Shown here: positions 1 to 6,287 of the stretch, piece by piece | Position numbering within the stretch: the first letter of the stretch is position 1 | Layout of the letters: each line of letters begins with the position of its first letter | Origin: DASUZD01 sp036377055 | Lineage (GTDB): Bacteria; Actinomycetota; Thermoleophilia; Gaiellales; Gaiellaceae | Length of the DNA stretch: 7,140 nucleotides | Direction: 5' to 3' | Assembly (NCBI GenBank): GCA_036377055.1 | Contig: DASUZD010000010.1 | Location: 1-7,140, forward strand | Notes under the pieces: model-generated | What the model was told of the DNA's origin: nothing | Database searches by the model: none | The model's input: the letters and a program-made list of their open reading frames with translations, nothing else | Program-made: the position numbers and the translations under genes

Positions 1-900
1 GAGACCGCGGCCGAGGGCGGCGGCGGCGTGGTCGGGTGGCACTACCCGGACGAATGGGACAACGGGCTCCCGTCGGACGTGACCGCGGCCACGCTCCAAG
101 CGACGGCCGCTCCGGCGACGCCGCCGCTCCTCAGCTTCCTCACGCTCACGAATCACTTCTACAGCTACGCAGCGCCGCTCCCGCAGGGTCGCGGGATGTA
201 CCCGGTGCTGGCGCAGGCCGCCAACGTGCTCGGGTTCGACCTCTACCCGCTCCAGGTCTGGTGCCGCGCCGACGCGTTCGGACACGTCTACGAGTCGCAG
301 CGCGAGCTCGTTCAGCTCGCCGCCGGGAAGCCGACGTACCAGTGGATCGAGGCTGCGCCGATGGAGCACTGCCCGCAGCCGGAGCTGGCGCCGACGGCCC
401 AAACCGTGCGCGCCGAGAGCTGGCTTGCGATCGCCGGCGGCGCGACGGCGATCGGCTACTTCCCGAACGGCTGGACCGAAGGGATCGACCAGGAGATCAC
501 TCGAACCGATCGCGAGATCCAGGAGCTCGCGCCCGCGCTGCTCGCGATGCCCGTGACGGCGCAGTCGGATCAGCCCGCGATCAAGGTGAGCGCTCGGATC
601 TTGAACGGCGCGGTCTACGTCATCGCGGTGAACTCGAGCAACGCGCTCGTCCCCGCGAAGATCGGCCTGCCGGAGCTCTACGACGACAAGCTCGACGTCT
701 ACGACGAGCACCGCCAGGTGCAGGCCGCAGGCGGGGCGTTCACCGACGTCTTCGAGCCGCTCCAGGTGCACGTGTACATAGCGGCCCCGCAGCTGGGGAA
801 GACGGAGAGCGCCGCGACGACGAGCTTCGACCGGTTCGAGGAGCCGGAGCCGCCCACCGAGCCGAAGCCCGAGCCCGGCTTCGGGCCTGTGCTGCCCTAA
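1..900 (+). CDS. C-terminal part of a TIM-barrel glycoside-hydrolase-like protein (5' partial)
   Basis: The frame is open from base 1 to the TAA at 898-900 (299 codons visible), so the gene almost certainly starts outside the window; the GTG at 28 lies inside a conserved-looking strand and is not a credible start. The visible part reads as the second half of a (beta/alpha)8 barrel: VVGWHYPDEWD (codons 10-20, strand-4-like, possible acid E18), LLSFLTLTNHFY, NVLGFDLYPLQVW, PTYQWIEAAP (possible second acid E117), then ESWLAIAGGATAIGYFPNGW at the strand-8 position. Codons about 190-262 look like a small beta-sandwich, as is common after glycosidase barrels. The last 25 or so residues are rich in Pro and Glu (EEPEPPTEPKPEPGFGP), a possible wall-spanning tail. 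The role would be extracellular carbohydrate processing, but the family and substrate cannot be assigned, and the catalytic glutamates are inferred from position only. It converges on hisN. Confidence 0.8.
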   Translation, partial: ETAAEGGGGVVGWHYPDEWDNGLPSDVTAATLQATAAPATPPLLSFLTLTNHFYSYAAPLPQGRGMYPVLAQAANVLGFDLYPLQVWCRADAFGHVYESQRELVQLAAGKPTYQWIEAAPMEHCPQPELAPTAQTVRAESWLAIAGGATAIGYFPNGWTEGIDQEITRTDREIQELAPALLAMPVTAQSDQPAIKVSARILNGAVYVIAVNSSNALVPAKIGLPELYDDKLDVYDEHRQVQAAGGAFTDVFEPLQVHVYIAAPQLGKTESAATTSFDRFEEPEPPTEPKPEPGFGPVLP

Positions 901-920
901 GGCGCCGACTTGGCGGCGCC
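901..920. terminator. GC-rich inverted repeat directly after the glycosidase-like stop codon
   Basis: GGCGCC at 901-906 pairs with GGCGCC at 915-920. The adjoining G907-C914 pair can extend this to a 7-bp stem with a 6-base loop. It begins on the base after the TAA stop. No T-tract follows, so it is not a classic intrinsic terminator. GC-rich hairpins without U-tails are common 3' ends in high-GC actinobacteria, so a role in termination or mRNA end protection is plausible. Confidence 0.35.
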
Positions 921-928
921 GACCATCA

Positions 929-955
929 GGACGTGCGGGCTTTGCCCGTGCGTCC
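929..955 (+). terminator. Strong 12-bp hairpin between convergent genes, probable terminator
   Basis: GGACG-TG-CGGGC (929-940), loop TTT (941-943), GCCCG-TG-CGTCC (944-955). In the plus-strand RNA the two central positions form U-G and G-U wobble pairs, giving an unbroken 12-bp stem. In the minus-strand RNA the same positions become C/A mismatches. The hairpin is therefore more stable in the transcript of the glycosidase-like gene than in the hisN transcript. No T-run follows, so this would be a U-tail-less terminator. Confidence 0.5.
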
Positions 956-1000
956 GTCTGCAAGGACCGGTCGACACATACCGAACTCGCTTCGAGACGT

Positions 1001-1762
1001 CTATGAGGTGAAGGCCGCGACGATCGCGTCGTGCAGCGCGCCGTTCGTCGAGAGCGCAGGCGCACCGGGGACATGAGGCGAGCCGTCGAGCGCGGAGAAA
1101 CGGCCGCCGGCCTCCTCGACGATCAGCTGTACGGCCGCGACGTCCCAGCGCTCGAGCGCGGTGTCCACGGCGACGTCCGCCGCGCCCTCGGCGACGAGGA
1201 CGTGCATCCAGAAGTCGCCGAAGCCGCGCTCGACCCAGGCGCGCCCGGCGAGCTCGAGGAACCGGTCGCTGAGCCCGGCCCGCGCGAACGAGCGCGCGCT
1301 CGTGTAGCAGAACGTCGCGTCCTCGATCCGGCGGACGCCGGAGACGCGAATCGCGCTGCCGTCCGCGAACGCGCCGCCGCCGCGCGACGCCCACCAGCGT
1401 CGCCCGAGCGCCGGCGCCGAGGCCACGCTCGCCGCGAGCTCGCCGTCGCGCTCGAGCGCGATCAGCGTCGCCCAGATCGGGATCCCGCGGACGAAGTTCC
1501 GCGTTCCGTCGATCGGGTCGAGCACCCAGAGCGCAGCCTCGTCACCGGCGCCCACGCCGAGCTCCTCGCCGAGCACGGCCTCCCCCGGCCGTCCGGCCCC
1601 GATTGCGATGCGGAGCGCCTCCTCGACCGCGCGGTCGGCGTCGGAGACGGGCGTCAGGTCGGGCTTCGTCTCGACCTGGAGGTCGGTGGCGCCAAAGCGC
1701 GTGAGGGAGATCGAGTCGGCGAGGTCGGCGAGCTGGAGCGCGAACGCGAGGTCGTCGTCCAC
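1001..1762 (-). CDS. hisN: Histidinol-phosphatase, inositol-monophosphatase family
   Basis: A 253-residue protein of normal length for the Mg2+-dependent inositol monophosphatase family. It would be cytosolic and dephosphorylate L-histidinol phosphate to L-histidinol, the penultimate stage of histidine biosynthesis. Metal-site motifs are intact: GEE at 65-67, DPIDGT at 82-87 (D82, D85) and WD at 206-207. The segment after DPIDGT, RNFVRGIPIWATLIAL, and the GFGDFWMH stretch at 180-187 are typical of the actinobacterial HisN branch rather than of SuhB or CysQ; this subfamily call rests on remembered motifs. The GTG start is the only usable one, because an in-frame TAG lies at 1772-1774 just upstream; the ribosome site (GAGAG touching the GTG) is poor. 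It lies 23 bases after the fibronectin-III-like gene and may be the last gene of the minus-strand block. An inositol phosphatase role cannot be excluded. Confidence 0.92.
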   Translation of the reverse strand: MDDDLAFALQLADLADSISLTRFGATDLQVETKPDLTPVSDADRAVEEALRIAIGAGRPGEAVLGEELGVGAGDEAALWVLDPIDGTRNFVRGIPIWATLIALERDGELAASVASAPALGRRWWASRGGGAFADGSAIRVSGVRRIEDATFCYTSARSFARAGLSDRFLELAGRAWVERGFGDFWMHVLVAEGAADVAVDTALERWDVAAVQLIVEEAGGRFSALDGSPHVPGAPALSTNGALHDAIVAAFTS

Positions 1763-1785
1763 CTCTCGACCCTAACCGGTGTCAG

Positions 1786-3777
1786 CTACCGCCTCTTGAC
1801 GACCGTGAACTTCGGCTTCGCGATCCGCACCATGACCGGCTTCGACCACGACATTGCGCGGGCGGTTCCGGGGAGCAAGAAGTCGAGCCCGCGGACGCGG
1901 TACCACCACGTGCCGGGCGGGAGCGGTCCGCGCTGCGCGCCGTTCTGGTTCACGACCTTCCGGTCGAGGAGCGCCGAGGTCGCGAAGGTGACCTTCTCGT
2001 AGCGCTCCTTCGTCACCGGGTCGACGGGGCGCCACGGGTAGCGGCTCGGGCTCCACTGGATCTGGTACTCGTCCGCGCCGAGCGCCGGCTTCCACGCCAC
2101 GAGCGGCGAGCCGTAGAAGGACGGCTTCGAGCCCGTCGCCTGGACGAGGCGGCCGGCCGGCGAGAGGCCGGTGACGAACGGCGCGCCCGAGACGGTGACG
2201 GCCGGCTCGTTCGTCTTCCCGAAGGCCTGCACGCGGCCGGCGGCGCACGCGTCCTGCGGCATGTCGAGCTCGTGGTACTCGACGAGCGTCTGCGGGAAGA
2301 AGACGCGCTCGCCGACCTCGTGGAAGTACGTGAGCGGTGCGGCGAGCGTCAGGACGCGACCGGCGACTGACACGACCTGGGCGAGCTCCTGCGTCTCACC
2401 GTCGCCGATCAGGATCGTCGAGAGCGGGCCGAAGCCGAGGCTGTCGTTGACGACCAGCTGGTTGTCGCCGGACTTGGCGCGCACGGCGACGAAGGTCGAG
2501 AGGTTCGCTGCCACCACCGGCTCGGCCGGCACGACCGTCCAGTAGTAGCGGCCGTTCGGCCAGCCGCTGTCCCAGAGGTCGATCGGCGCTCCGCTCTCCT
2601 TCGGCGTACCCGGAAGCGGAGTCGTCGCCTCCGGCGGCGGGGGCGTCGCCGAGGGATCGGGAAGCGTGCCGCCGCTCGAGTCGCTTCCGCTCGGCGGGTT
2701 CGTCGGCGGCTTGTCCGACTCGGTCGTCTGGATCGGCGAGCTGTCGCGCATGAACGTCTTGCCCTCCGTCCCGTCCTTGAGGTACTGCTGCGGTGCGACG
2801 AAGAGCTGGTTCACGAGCCCGGGAAGGTTGAGCGGCCCGGTCATCCGCGGCGCGTAGGCGGGACTGCCGACGAGAGCGCCTTTGAAGACGACGTTCACGC
2901 AGTCGCTGTCGCTGAAGACGTAGACGCGGTAGAGCTCGCCGGGCTTGCCGTCCAGGGACCTGTCCCCGCCGAACGCGAACCCCGGCGTCAGGCGGTGCGC
3001 AGTGGGCTGCGCGTCCGTGCTCGTCGCGTCGGAGGTCGCGGCGACGTCGTGCAGGACACCGGTCTCGAACGCCGGGTTCGTCGAGGTCTGGACGGGGCTC
3101 CACGGGCCGTACGTGACCGTGGGCAAGAAGTTCGGTAGCGCGCCGTACGTCTTCCGCACCGCCCGAACGCGCCAGTGGACGACGTCCGGCCACGGCGATT
3201 GGTGATGGAAGGTGTAGTACTCACGCTCGTCGGCGGCGTTCGTCTTCGTCCGGATGATCTTGTTTGGCTCCACGAACCAGACGTCGTAGGCGCTCGCGCC
3301 GTCGACCGGCGTCCACTGGACGAGGCCGGGATACTCCGTGCCGGGCAGCTTCGTCGGCACGTCCGACCAGCGCATGTTCAGGCCGTACGGCGCGCTCCAC
3401 GCGCTCGTCGAGCCGTCCGGCGCGATCGCGCGCACGTGGGCGTAGAGCGCGTAGGGCTTGCCGGTCAGCCAGGGCAGCGACGCCGTCACCGAGACGGCAG
3501 GCGTCTTCAGCGTGTTCGAGGAGAAGACGATCGAGCCCTCGTCGAACGCGTCGCTCGTCCCGAGCTCGAACTCGTAGAGCGCGGCGTTCCGCACCGGCGA
3601 CCACGCGAACGACGGGGTGCGCGAGAACGTGTGCGCCTGAGCCTCGTCGACGCGGACGAGGAACGGCTTCAAGCCGTTGGGCGTCGCGGGCGGGCGCGCG
3701 CGGTGCGGCTCGGCCTGCGCGGTGGCCGCGAGGACGAGGATGGTGGAGCACGCCGCAGCGAGACGGAGGACGAACAT
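1786..3777 (-). CDS. Secreted multi-domain protein with fibronectin-III-like repeats, function unknown
   Basis: About 663 residues from the ATG at 3777; a TTG at 3783 would add two. ATG is preferred because neither has a clear ribosome site. The N-terminus is a signal peptide: Arg, a hydrophobic core, then a likely cut after ATAQA (about residue 22). With the TTG start as residue 1, fibronectin-III-like units can be seen at about 56-137, 148-232 and 555-655. Each has a W-x-P-x-x-x-A-x-x-Y first half and a VRA/VRG second half, ending near a WS motif. A third, broken unit spans about 266-418 (TPGFAF to NGRYYWTVVP), split by a Pro/Ser/Thr/Gly-rich linker at about 348-402. A different all-beta unit sits at about 428-498, with GFG, IGDGETQE, LTLAAPL, H and G. 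No catalytic motif, C-terminal anchor or sorting signal is visible. It is probably an exported binding or structural protein. It starts 16-22 bases after the amidase stop, so co-transcription is likely. Confidence 0.85.
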   Translation of the reverse strand: MFVLRLAAACSTILVLAATAQAEPHRARPPATPNGLKPFLVRVDEAQAHTFSRTPSFAWSPVRNAALYEFELGTSDAFDEGSIVFSSNTLKTPAVSVTASLPWLTGKPYALYAHVRAIAPDGSTSAWSAPYGLNMRWSDVPTKLPGTEYPGLVQWTPVDGASAYDVWFVEPNKIIRTKTNAADEREYYTFHHQSPWPDVVHWRVRAVRKTYGALPNFLPTVTYGPWSPVQTSTNPAFETGVLHDVAATSDATSTDAQPTAHRLTPGFAFGGDRSLDGKPGELYRVYVFSDSDCVNVVFKGALVGSPAYAPRMTGPLNLPGLVNQLFVAPQQYLKDGTEGKTFMRDSSPIQTTESDKPPTNPPSGSDSSGGTLPDPSATPPPPEATTPLPGTPKESGAPIDLWDSGWPNGRYYWTVVPAEPVVAANLSTFVAVRAKSGDNQLVVNDSLGFGPLSTILIGDGETQELAQVVSVAGRVLTLAAPLTYFHEVGERVFFPQTLVEYHELDMPQDACAAGRVQAFGKTNEPAVTVSGAPFVTGLSPAGRLVQATGSKPSFYGSPLVAWKPALGADEYQIQWSPSRYPWRPVDPVTKERYEKVTFATSALLDRKVVNQNGAQRGPLPPGTWWYRVRGLDFLLPGTARAMSWSKPVMVRIAKPKFTVVKRR

Positions 3778-3799
3778 CGCCAACGGCTTGTGTCGGCAG

Positions 3800-4927
3800 C
3801 TACTGGGGCTCGGCAGTCACTCGTTCGAGGGACAGACCGGCCGCGAGCACGAGCGCGTCCTCTCCCGGCTTCCCGACGAGCTGGACGGACGCAGGGAGAC
3901 CGTGCTCGGCGAGGCCGCACGGCAACGCGAGCGCGGGCCAGCCGAGCACGTTGAACGGGTACGTGAACTGCGTGAGGAGACCGCGGTCGTCGTTCGTGAT
4001 CGAACCGACCGGCGGAGCGACCATCGCGAGCGTCGGCGTGAAGACGAGGTCGAACGGCTCGACGAGCTCGAGGCAGCGTTCGCGGTACCGCTCGCGCTCG
4101 GCGGCGGCGGCGTCGGCCTCCCGCTCGGAGACCTTGAAGCAGTCCTCCAGCTTCTCGCGCACGTCCTCGCCGTAGCTGTCGGCGTGCTCGGGGTAGAGCG
4201 CCTCGTGCACGCGCGCGACCTCATACGTGAAGGCTCGGTAGATGTGGCGCGGCTCCGGCAGTTCGAGCGTCTCGCGCGCGCCGAGCAGCGCTGCGGCCTC
4301 CTCGACCCGGGCACGGACGAGCGGCTCGGCGCGATCGAGCCAGGCCGTCGCGACGCGAAGCTCGCTGGGTTCGACTGGGCTCGCGGGGACATGACCCGGG
4401 GTCAGGCCCTGGAGCATGTCCGCGCAGGCGCTGACGGTTCGGGCCATGGGCCCTGCGTGGTCGAAGCTCGGCGCGAGCGGGAAGCAGCCTTCGAGCGAGA
4501 CGAGGCCGAAGCTCGGCTTGAATCCGACGATCCCGCAGCAGGCCGCCGGGATCCGGATCGAGCCGCCGGAGTCGGTTCCGAGCGCTGCGTCGGCGAGACC
4601 CGCCGCGAGCGCAGCCGCGGAGCCGCCGCTCGAGCCGCCGGCGATCCTTCCCGTCGCGAGCGGATTGGGCACCGTCCCGAAGTGCGGGTTCTCCGAGGTG
4701 ACGCCGTACGCGAACTCGTGGAGGTTCGTCTTGCCGACGTTCGCGTAGCCGGCGGCCTCGAGCCGCACGACCGCCTCCGCGGTGCGGTCCGGGACGTGGT
4801 CGGCGAAGACGATCGACCCGTAGGTCGTGACCAGTCCGGCCGTGTCGAAGAGGTCCTTGACCGCGAGCCTGACCCCAGGCCGTGGCTCTTCCGGCCGTGC
4901 GAGAAAGATCCCGTCGGGAGCCGTCAG
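3800..4927 (-). CDS. Amidase-signature hydrolase with a probable CTG start
   Basis: A 375-residue amidase-signature enzyme (amide hydrolysis by a Ser-cisSer-Lys triad) if translation starts at the CTG at 4927. With that numbering the triad is complete: K24 in AVKDLFDT, cis-Ser S99 in GGSSGGS, and nucleophile S123 in GTDSGGSIRIP. The spacings of 75 and 24 residues equal those of the well-studied member FAAH (K142, S217, S241). The C-terminal FNVLGWPALALPCGL and VQLVGKPGEDAL stretches are also typical of the family. The first canonical in-frame start, GTG at 4768, falls after the lysine and would delete it, so it cannot be right. No ATG, GTG or TTG occurs in this frame between 4768 and 5097. 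The CTG overlaps the TGA of the preceding 57-codon gene (CTGA) and has no Shine-Dalgarno sequence. No signal peptide is visible, so it is probably cytosolic. At 375 residues it is short for the family (often 450-500). The substrate is unknown. GatA is unlikely because no gatB or gatC is nearby. Confidence 0.85.
   Translation of the reverse strand: MTAPDGIFLARPEEPRPGVRLAVKDLFDTAGLVTTYGSIVFADHVPDRTAEAVVRLEAAGYANVGKTNLHEFAYGVTSENPHFGTVPNPLATGRIAGGSSGGSAAALAAGLADAALGTDSGGSIRIPAACCGIVGFKPSFGLVSLEGCFPLAPSFDHAGPMARTVSACADMLQGLTPGHVPASPVEPSELRVATAWLDRAEPLVRARVEEAAALLGARETLELPEPRHIYRAFTYEVARVHEALYPEHADSYGEDVREKLEDCFKVSEREADAAAAERERYRERCLELVEPFDLVFTPTLAMVAPPVGSITNDDRGLLTQFTYPFNVLGWPALALPCGLAEHGLPASVQLVGKPGEDALVLAAGLSLERVTAEPQ
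4924..4927 (-). promoter_or_regulatory. CTGA stop-start overlap coupling the small membrane gene to the amidase
   Basis: On the minus strand the bases read CTGA: CTG (4927-4925) is the proposed amidase start and TGA (4926-4924) ends the small membrane gene. The geometry matches the common ATGA overlap used for translational coupling, which also occurs at the previous junction (5094-5097). No purine-rich ribosome site precedes it, so initiation would depend on ribosomes terminating on the upstream gene. Confidence 0.55.
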
Positions 4928-5097
4928 TCGAGAGCGAGGTAGAGCAGCGCGACCCCGATCGTCCCGCCGAAGATCAGGAGCGCGAGCGCGAACAGCGCCC
5001 AGCCGAGGAGCACGTTGCGGCGCGCGAGGTCGGCCTCGGGGTCGCGCGGCTGGACGTGCGTCTGCGGCGGCAGCGGCTCGCGGAGCGGCTGCGTCAT
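4924..5097 (-). CDS. 57-residue single-helix membrane protein in the oxidase cluster
   Basis: A small protein with a hydrophilic, proline-rich N-terminus (MTQPLREPLPPQTHVQPRDP), then RR at 26-27 and one long hydrophobic helix at about 29-55 (LLGWALFALALLIFGG...), ending LALD. The arginines before the helix predict the N-terminus inside the cell. The ATG at 5097 overlaps the ctaB stop by four bases (ATGA), so it is probably translated by coupling. The same frame stays open upstream through ctaB, but there it encodes an Arg/Ala-rich shadow, while from the ATG onward it becomes a clean membrane segment. I do not recognise a family. Its place after ctaD and ctaB suggests a small cytochrome oxidase subunit or assembly factor, similar in concept to the short subunit-IV-like proteins of bacterial oxidases; this is inference from position. 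Confidence 0.75.
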   Translation of the reverse strand: MTQPLREPLPPQTHVQPRDPEADLARRNVLLGWALFALALLIFGGTIGVALLYLALD

Positions 5098-6287
5098 CCG
5101 ATCACCGCGTCGACAGCCATGGCCGCGAAGAGCAGCGCGAGGTAGAGGAGCGAGTAGTGGAAGAGCAGGCTGGCGCGCCGCGGCGTCGTCTCCCGCCGCA
5201 GCCGGCGCGCGAGCTCGAGGAACCACGCGCCGAGAAGCGCCGCTGCGACGACATAAGCCGGGCCGAACCGTCCCCATGCGAGCGGCAGCAGGCTGAAGCC
5301 GACCAGCACGAGCGAGTAGAGGACGATCTGCCGCGTCGTCTCCCGCTCGCCGCGGACGACCGGGAGCATCGGCACGCCCGCTGCCTCGTAGTCGCGCCGG
5401 ATCAGCAGCGCGAGCGCCCAGAAGTGCGGCGGCGTCCAGAGGAAGACGAGCCCGAAGAGGAAGAGGGCCGTCAGCGTCAGGTCGCCGGTCGCGGCCGCAT
5501 AGCCGACGAGCGGCGGGATCGCGCCGGCTGCGCCGCCGATGACGATGTTCTGCGGCGTCGAGCGCTTGAGCCACCGCGTGTAGACGAGCACGTAGAAGAG
5601 GTTCCCGGCGAGCGCGAGCACCGCCGCGAGGACGTTCACGAGCGACGCGAGCAGGACGAACGAGAACGCGGACAGGGCGAGCCCGAACTCGAGCGCGCGC
5701 GGCGCGGGCACGCGTCCCGCCGCGACTGGTCGCCGCTTCGTGCGTTTCCCCATCAGCCGGTCGATGTCGCGGTCGAGCACGTGGTTCAGCGCGCTCGCGC
5801 CGCCGCACGCCAGCGCGAGCCCGGCCATCGTCGCGGCGACGAGGCCGAGACCGGGCGCACCGCCTGCGCCGACGAACATCCCGCCGAGACCGGTGATCAG
5901 CAGCAGCGACATGATCCGCGGCTTCGTCAGCGTCACGTAGTCGCGCCACGGCCCCGACGCGACCGGCTCGCCGCGGAAGGTCTGCACGGTGACGACGAGC
6001 GTCGCGGCGAACGCCGCCGCCGCTGCTGCGAGATGGACGCCCTCGTGGGTCGCCAGCGCCGCCGTCCCGAAAAACGCCACCGCGGCAACAACGCCCGGCA
6101 AGAGCCGGCGGTGCCGGAGCGCGGCGGCTGTCGCGAGCGCCGCGAGCGGCGGCAGCGCCAGCGCCGAGAGGAGTCGGTGCGCGGTCCCGAGCGCGAGCGC
6201 GCCGCTGACGACGGCGACGAGCGTCGCAGCCGAGGCGGCGAACGCCGTCAGCCGCAGCCACGGCCCGGGAGCGAGCCTAGAAGACAC
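5094..6287 (-). CDS. ctaB: Heme O synthase (protoheme IX farnesyltransferase) with an N-terminal CtaA-like membrane extension
   Basis: A 397-residue integral membrane protein. Residues about 113-397 form a complete UbiA-family prenyltransferase of CtaB type, which adds a farnesyl group to heme B to make heme O. Visible marks are DYVTLTKPRIMSLLLITGL (117-135), the first Asp-rich motif NHVLDRDIDRLM (168-179) followed by KRTKRRPVAAGRV, YTRWLKRSTPQNIVIGG (236-252), and the segment LWTPPHFWALALLIRRDY (283-300) with GVPMLPV. CtaB is usually about 300 residues; here about 110 extra residues form four hydrophobic helices (about 12-34, 38-58, 62-80, 83-103). They carry VVSGA, an HR pair (H37) and VHL (H85), resembling a shortened half of heme A synthase. 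The GTG start at 6287 overlaps the ctaD stop by 11 bases and is preceded by GGAG. Downstream, its TGA overlaps the next ATG. Confidence 0.93.
   Translation of the reverse strand: MSSRLAPGPWLRLTAFAASAATLVAVVSGALALGTAHRLLSALALPPLAALATAAALRHRRLLPGVVAAVAFFGTAALATHEGVHLAAAAAAFAATLVVTVQTFRGEPVASGPWRDYVTLTKPRIMSLLLITGLGGMFVGAGGAPGLGLVAATMAGLALACGGASALNHVLDRDIDRLMGKRTKRRPVAAGRVPAPRALEFGLALSAFSFVLLASLVNVLAAVLALAGNLFYVLVYTRWLKRSTPQNIVIGGAAGAIPPLVGYAAATGDLTLTALFLFGLVFLWTPPHFWALALLIRRDYEAAGVPMLPVVRGERETTRQIVLYSLVLVGFSLLPLAWGRFGPAYVVAAALLGAWFLELARRLRRETTPRRASLLFHYSLLYLALLFAAMAVDAVIG

Noticed and set aside
28..900. Complete gene starting at GTG 28
   Set aside because: The frame is open to base 1, and the GTG lies at the start of a conserved-looking barrel strand, so the gene is 5' partial.
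36..1076. 346-codon plus-strand frame overlapping the glycosidase-like gene
   Set aside because: It is Arg-rich with no recognisable fold, runs through the intergenic hairpins into hisN, and is out of frame with the real gene.
1031..2002. 323-codon open frame on the plus strand
   Set aside because: It is antisense to hisN and the end of the fibronectin-like gene, and its composition is that of a shadow frame.
3800..4768. Amidase starting at GTG 4768
   Set aside because: It would remove the catalytic Lys and about 53 N-terminal residues that match the family well.
3677..4942. 421-codon open frame on the plus strand
   Set aside because: It is antisense to the amidase, whose catalytic triad and family motifs are intact. 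The plus-strand product is Arg/Glu/Ala-rich without motifs.
4924..6261. 445-codon minus-strand frame running through ctaB into the small membrane gene
   Set aside because: Only the last 57 codons look like a protein. The upstream part is Arg/Ala-rich low-complexity sequence overlapping ctaB out of frame.
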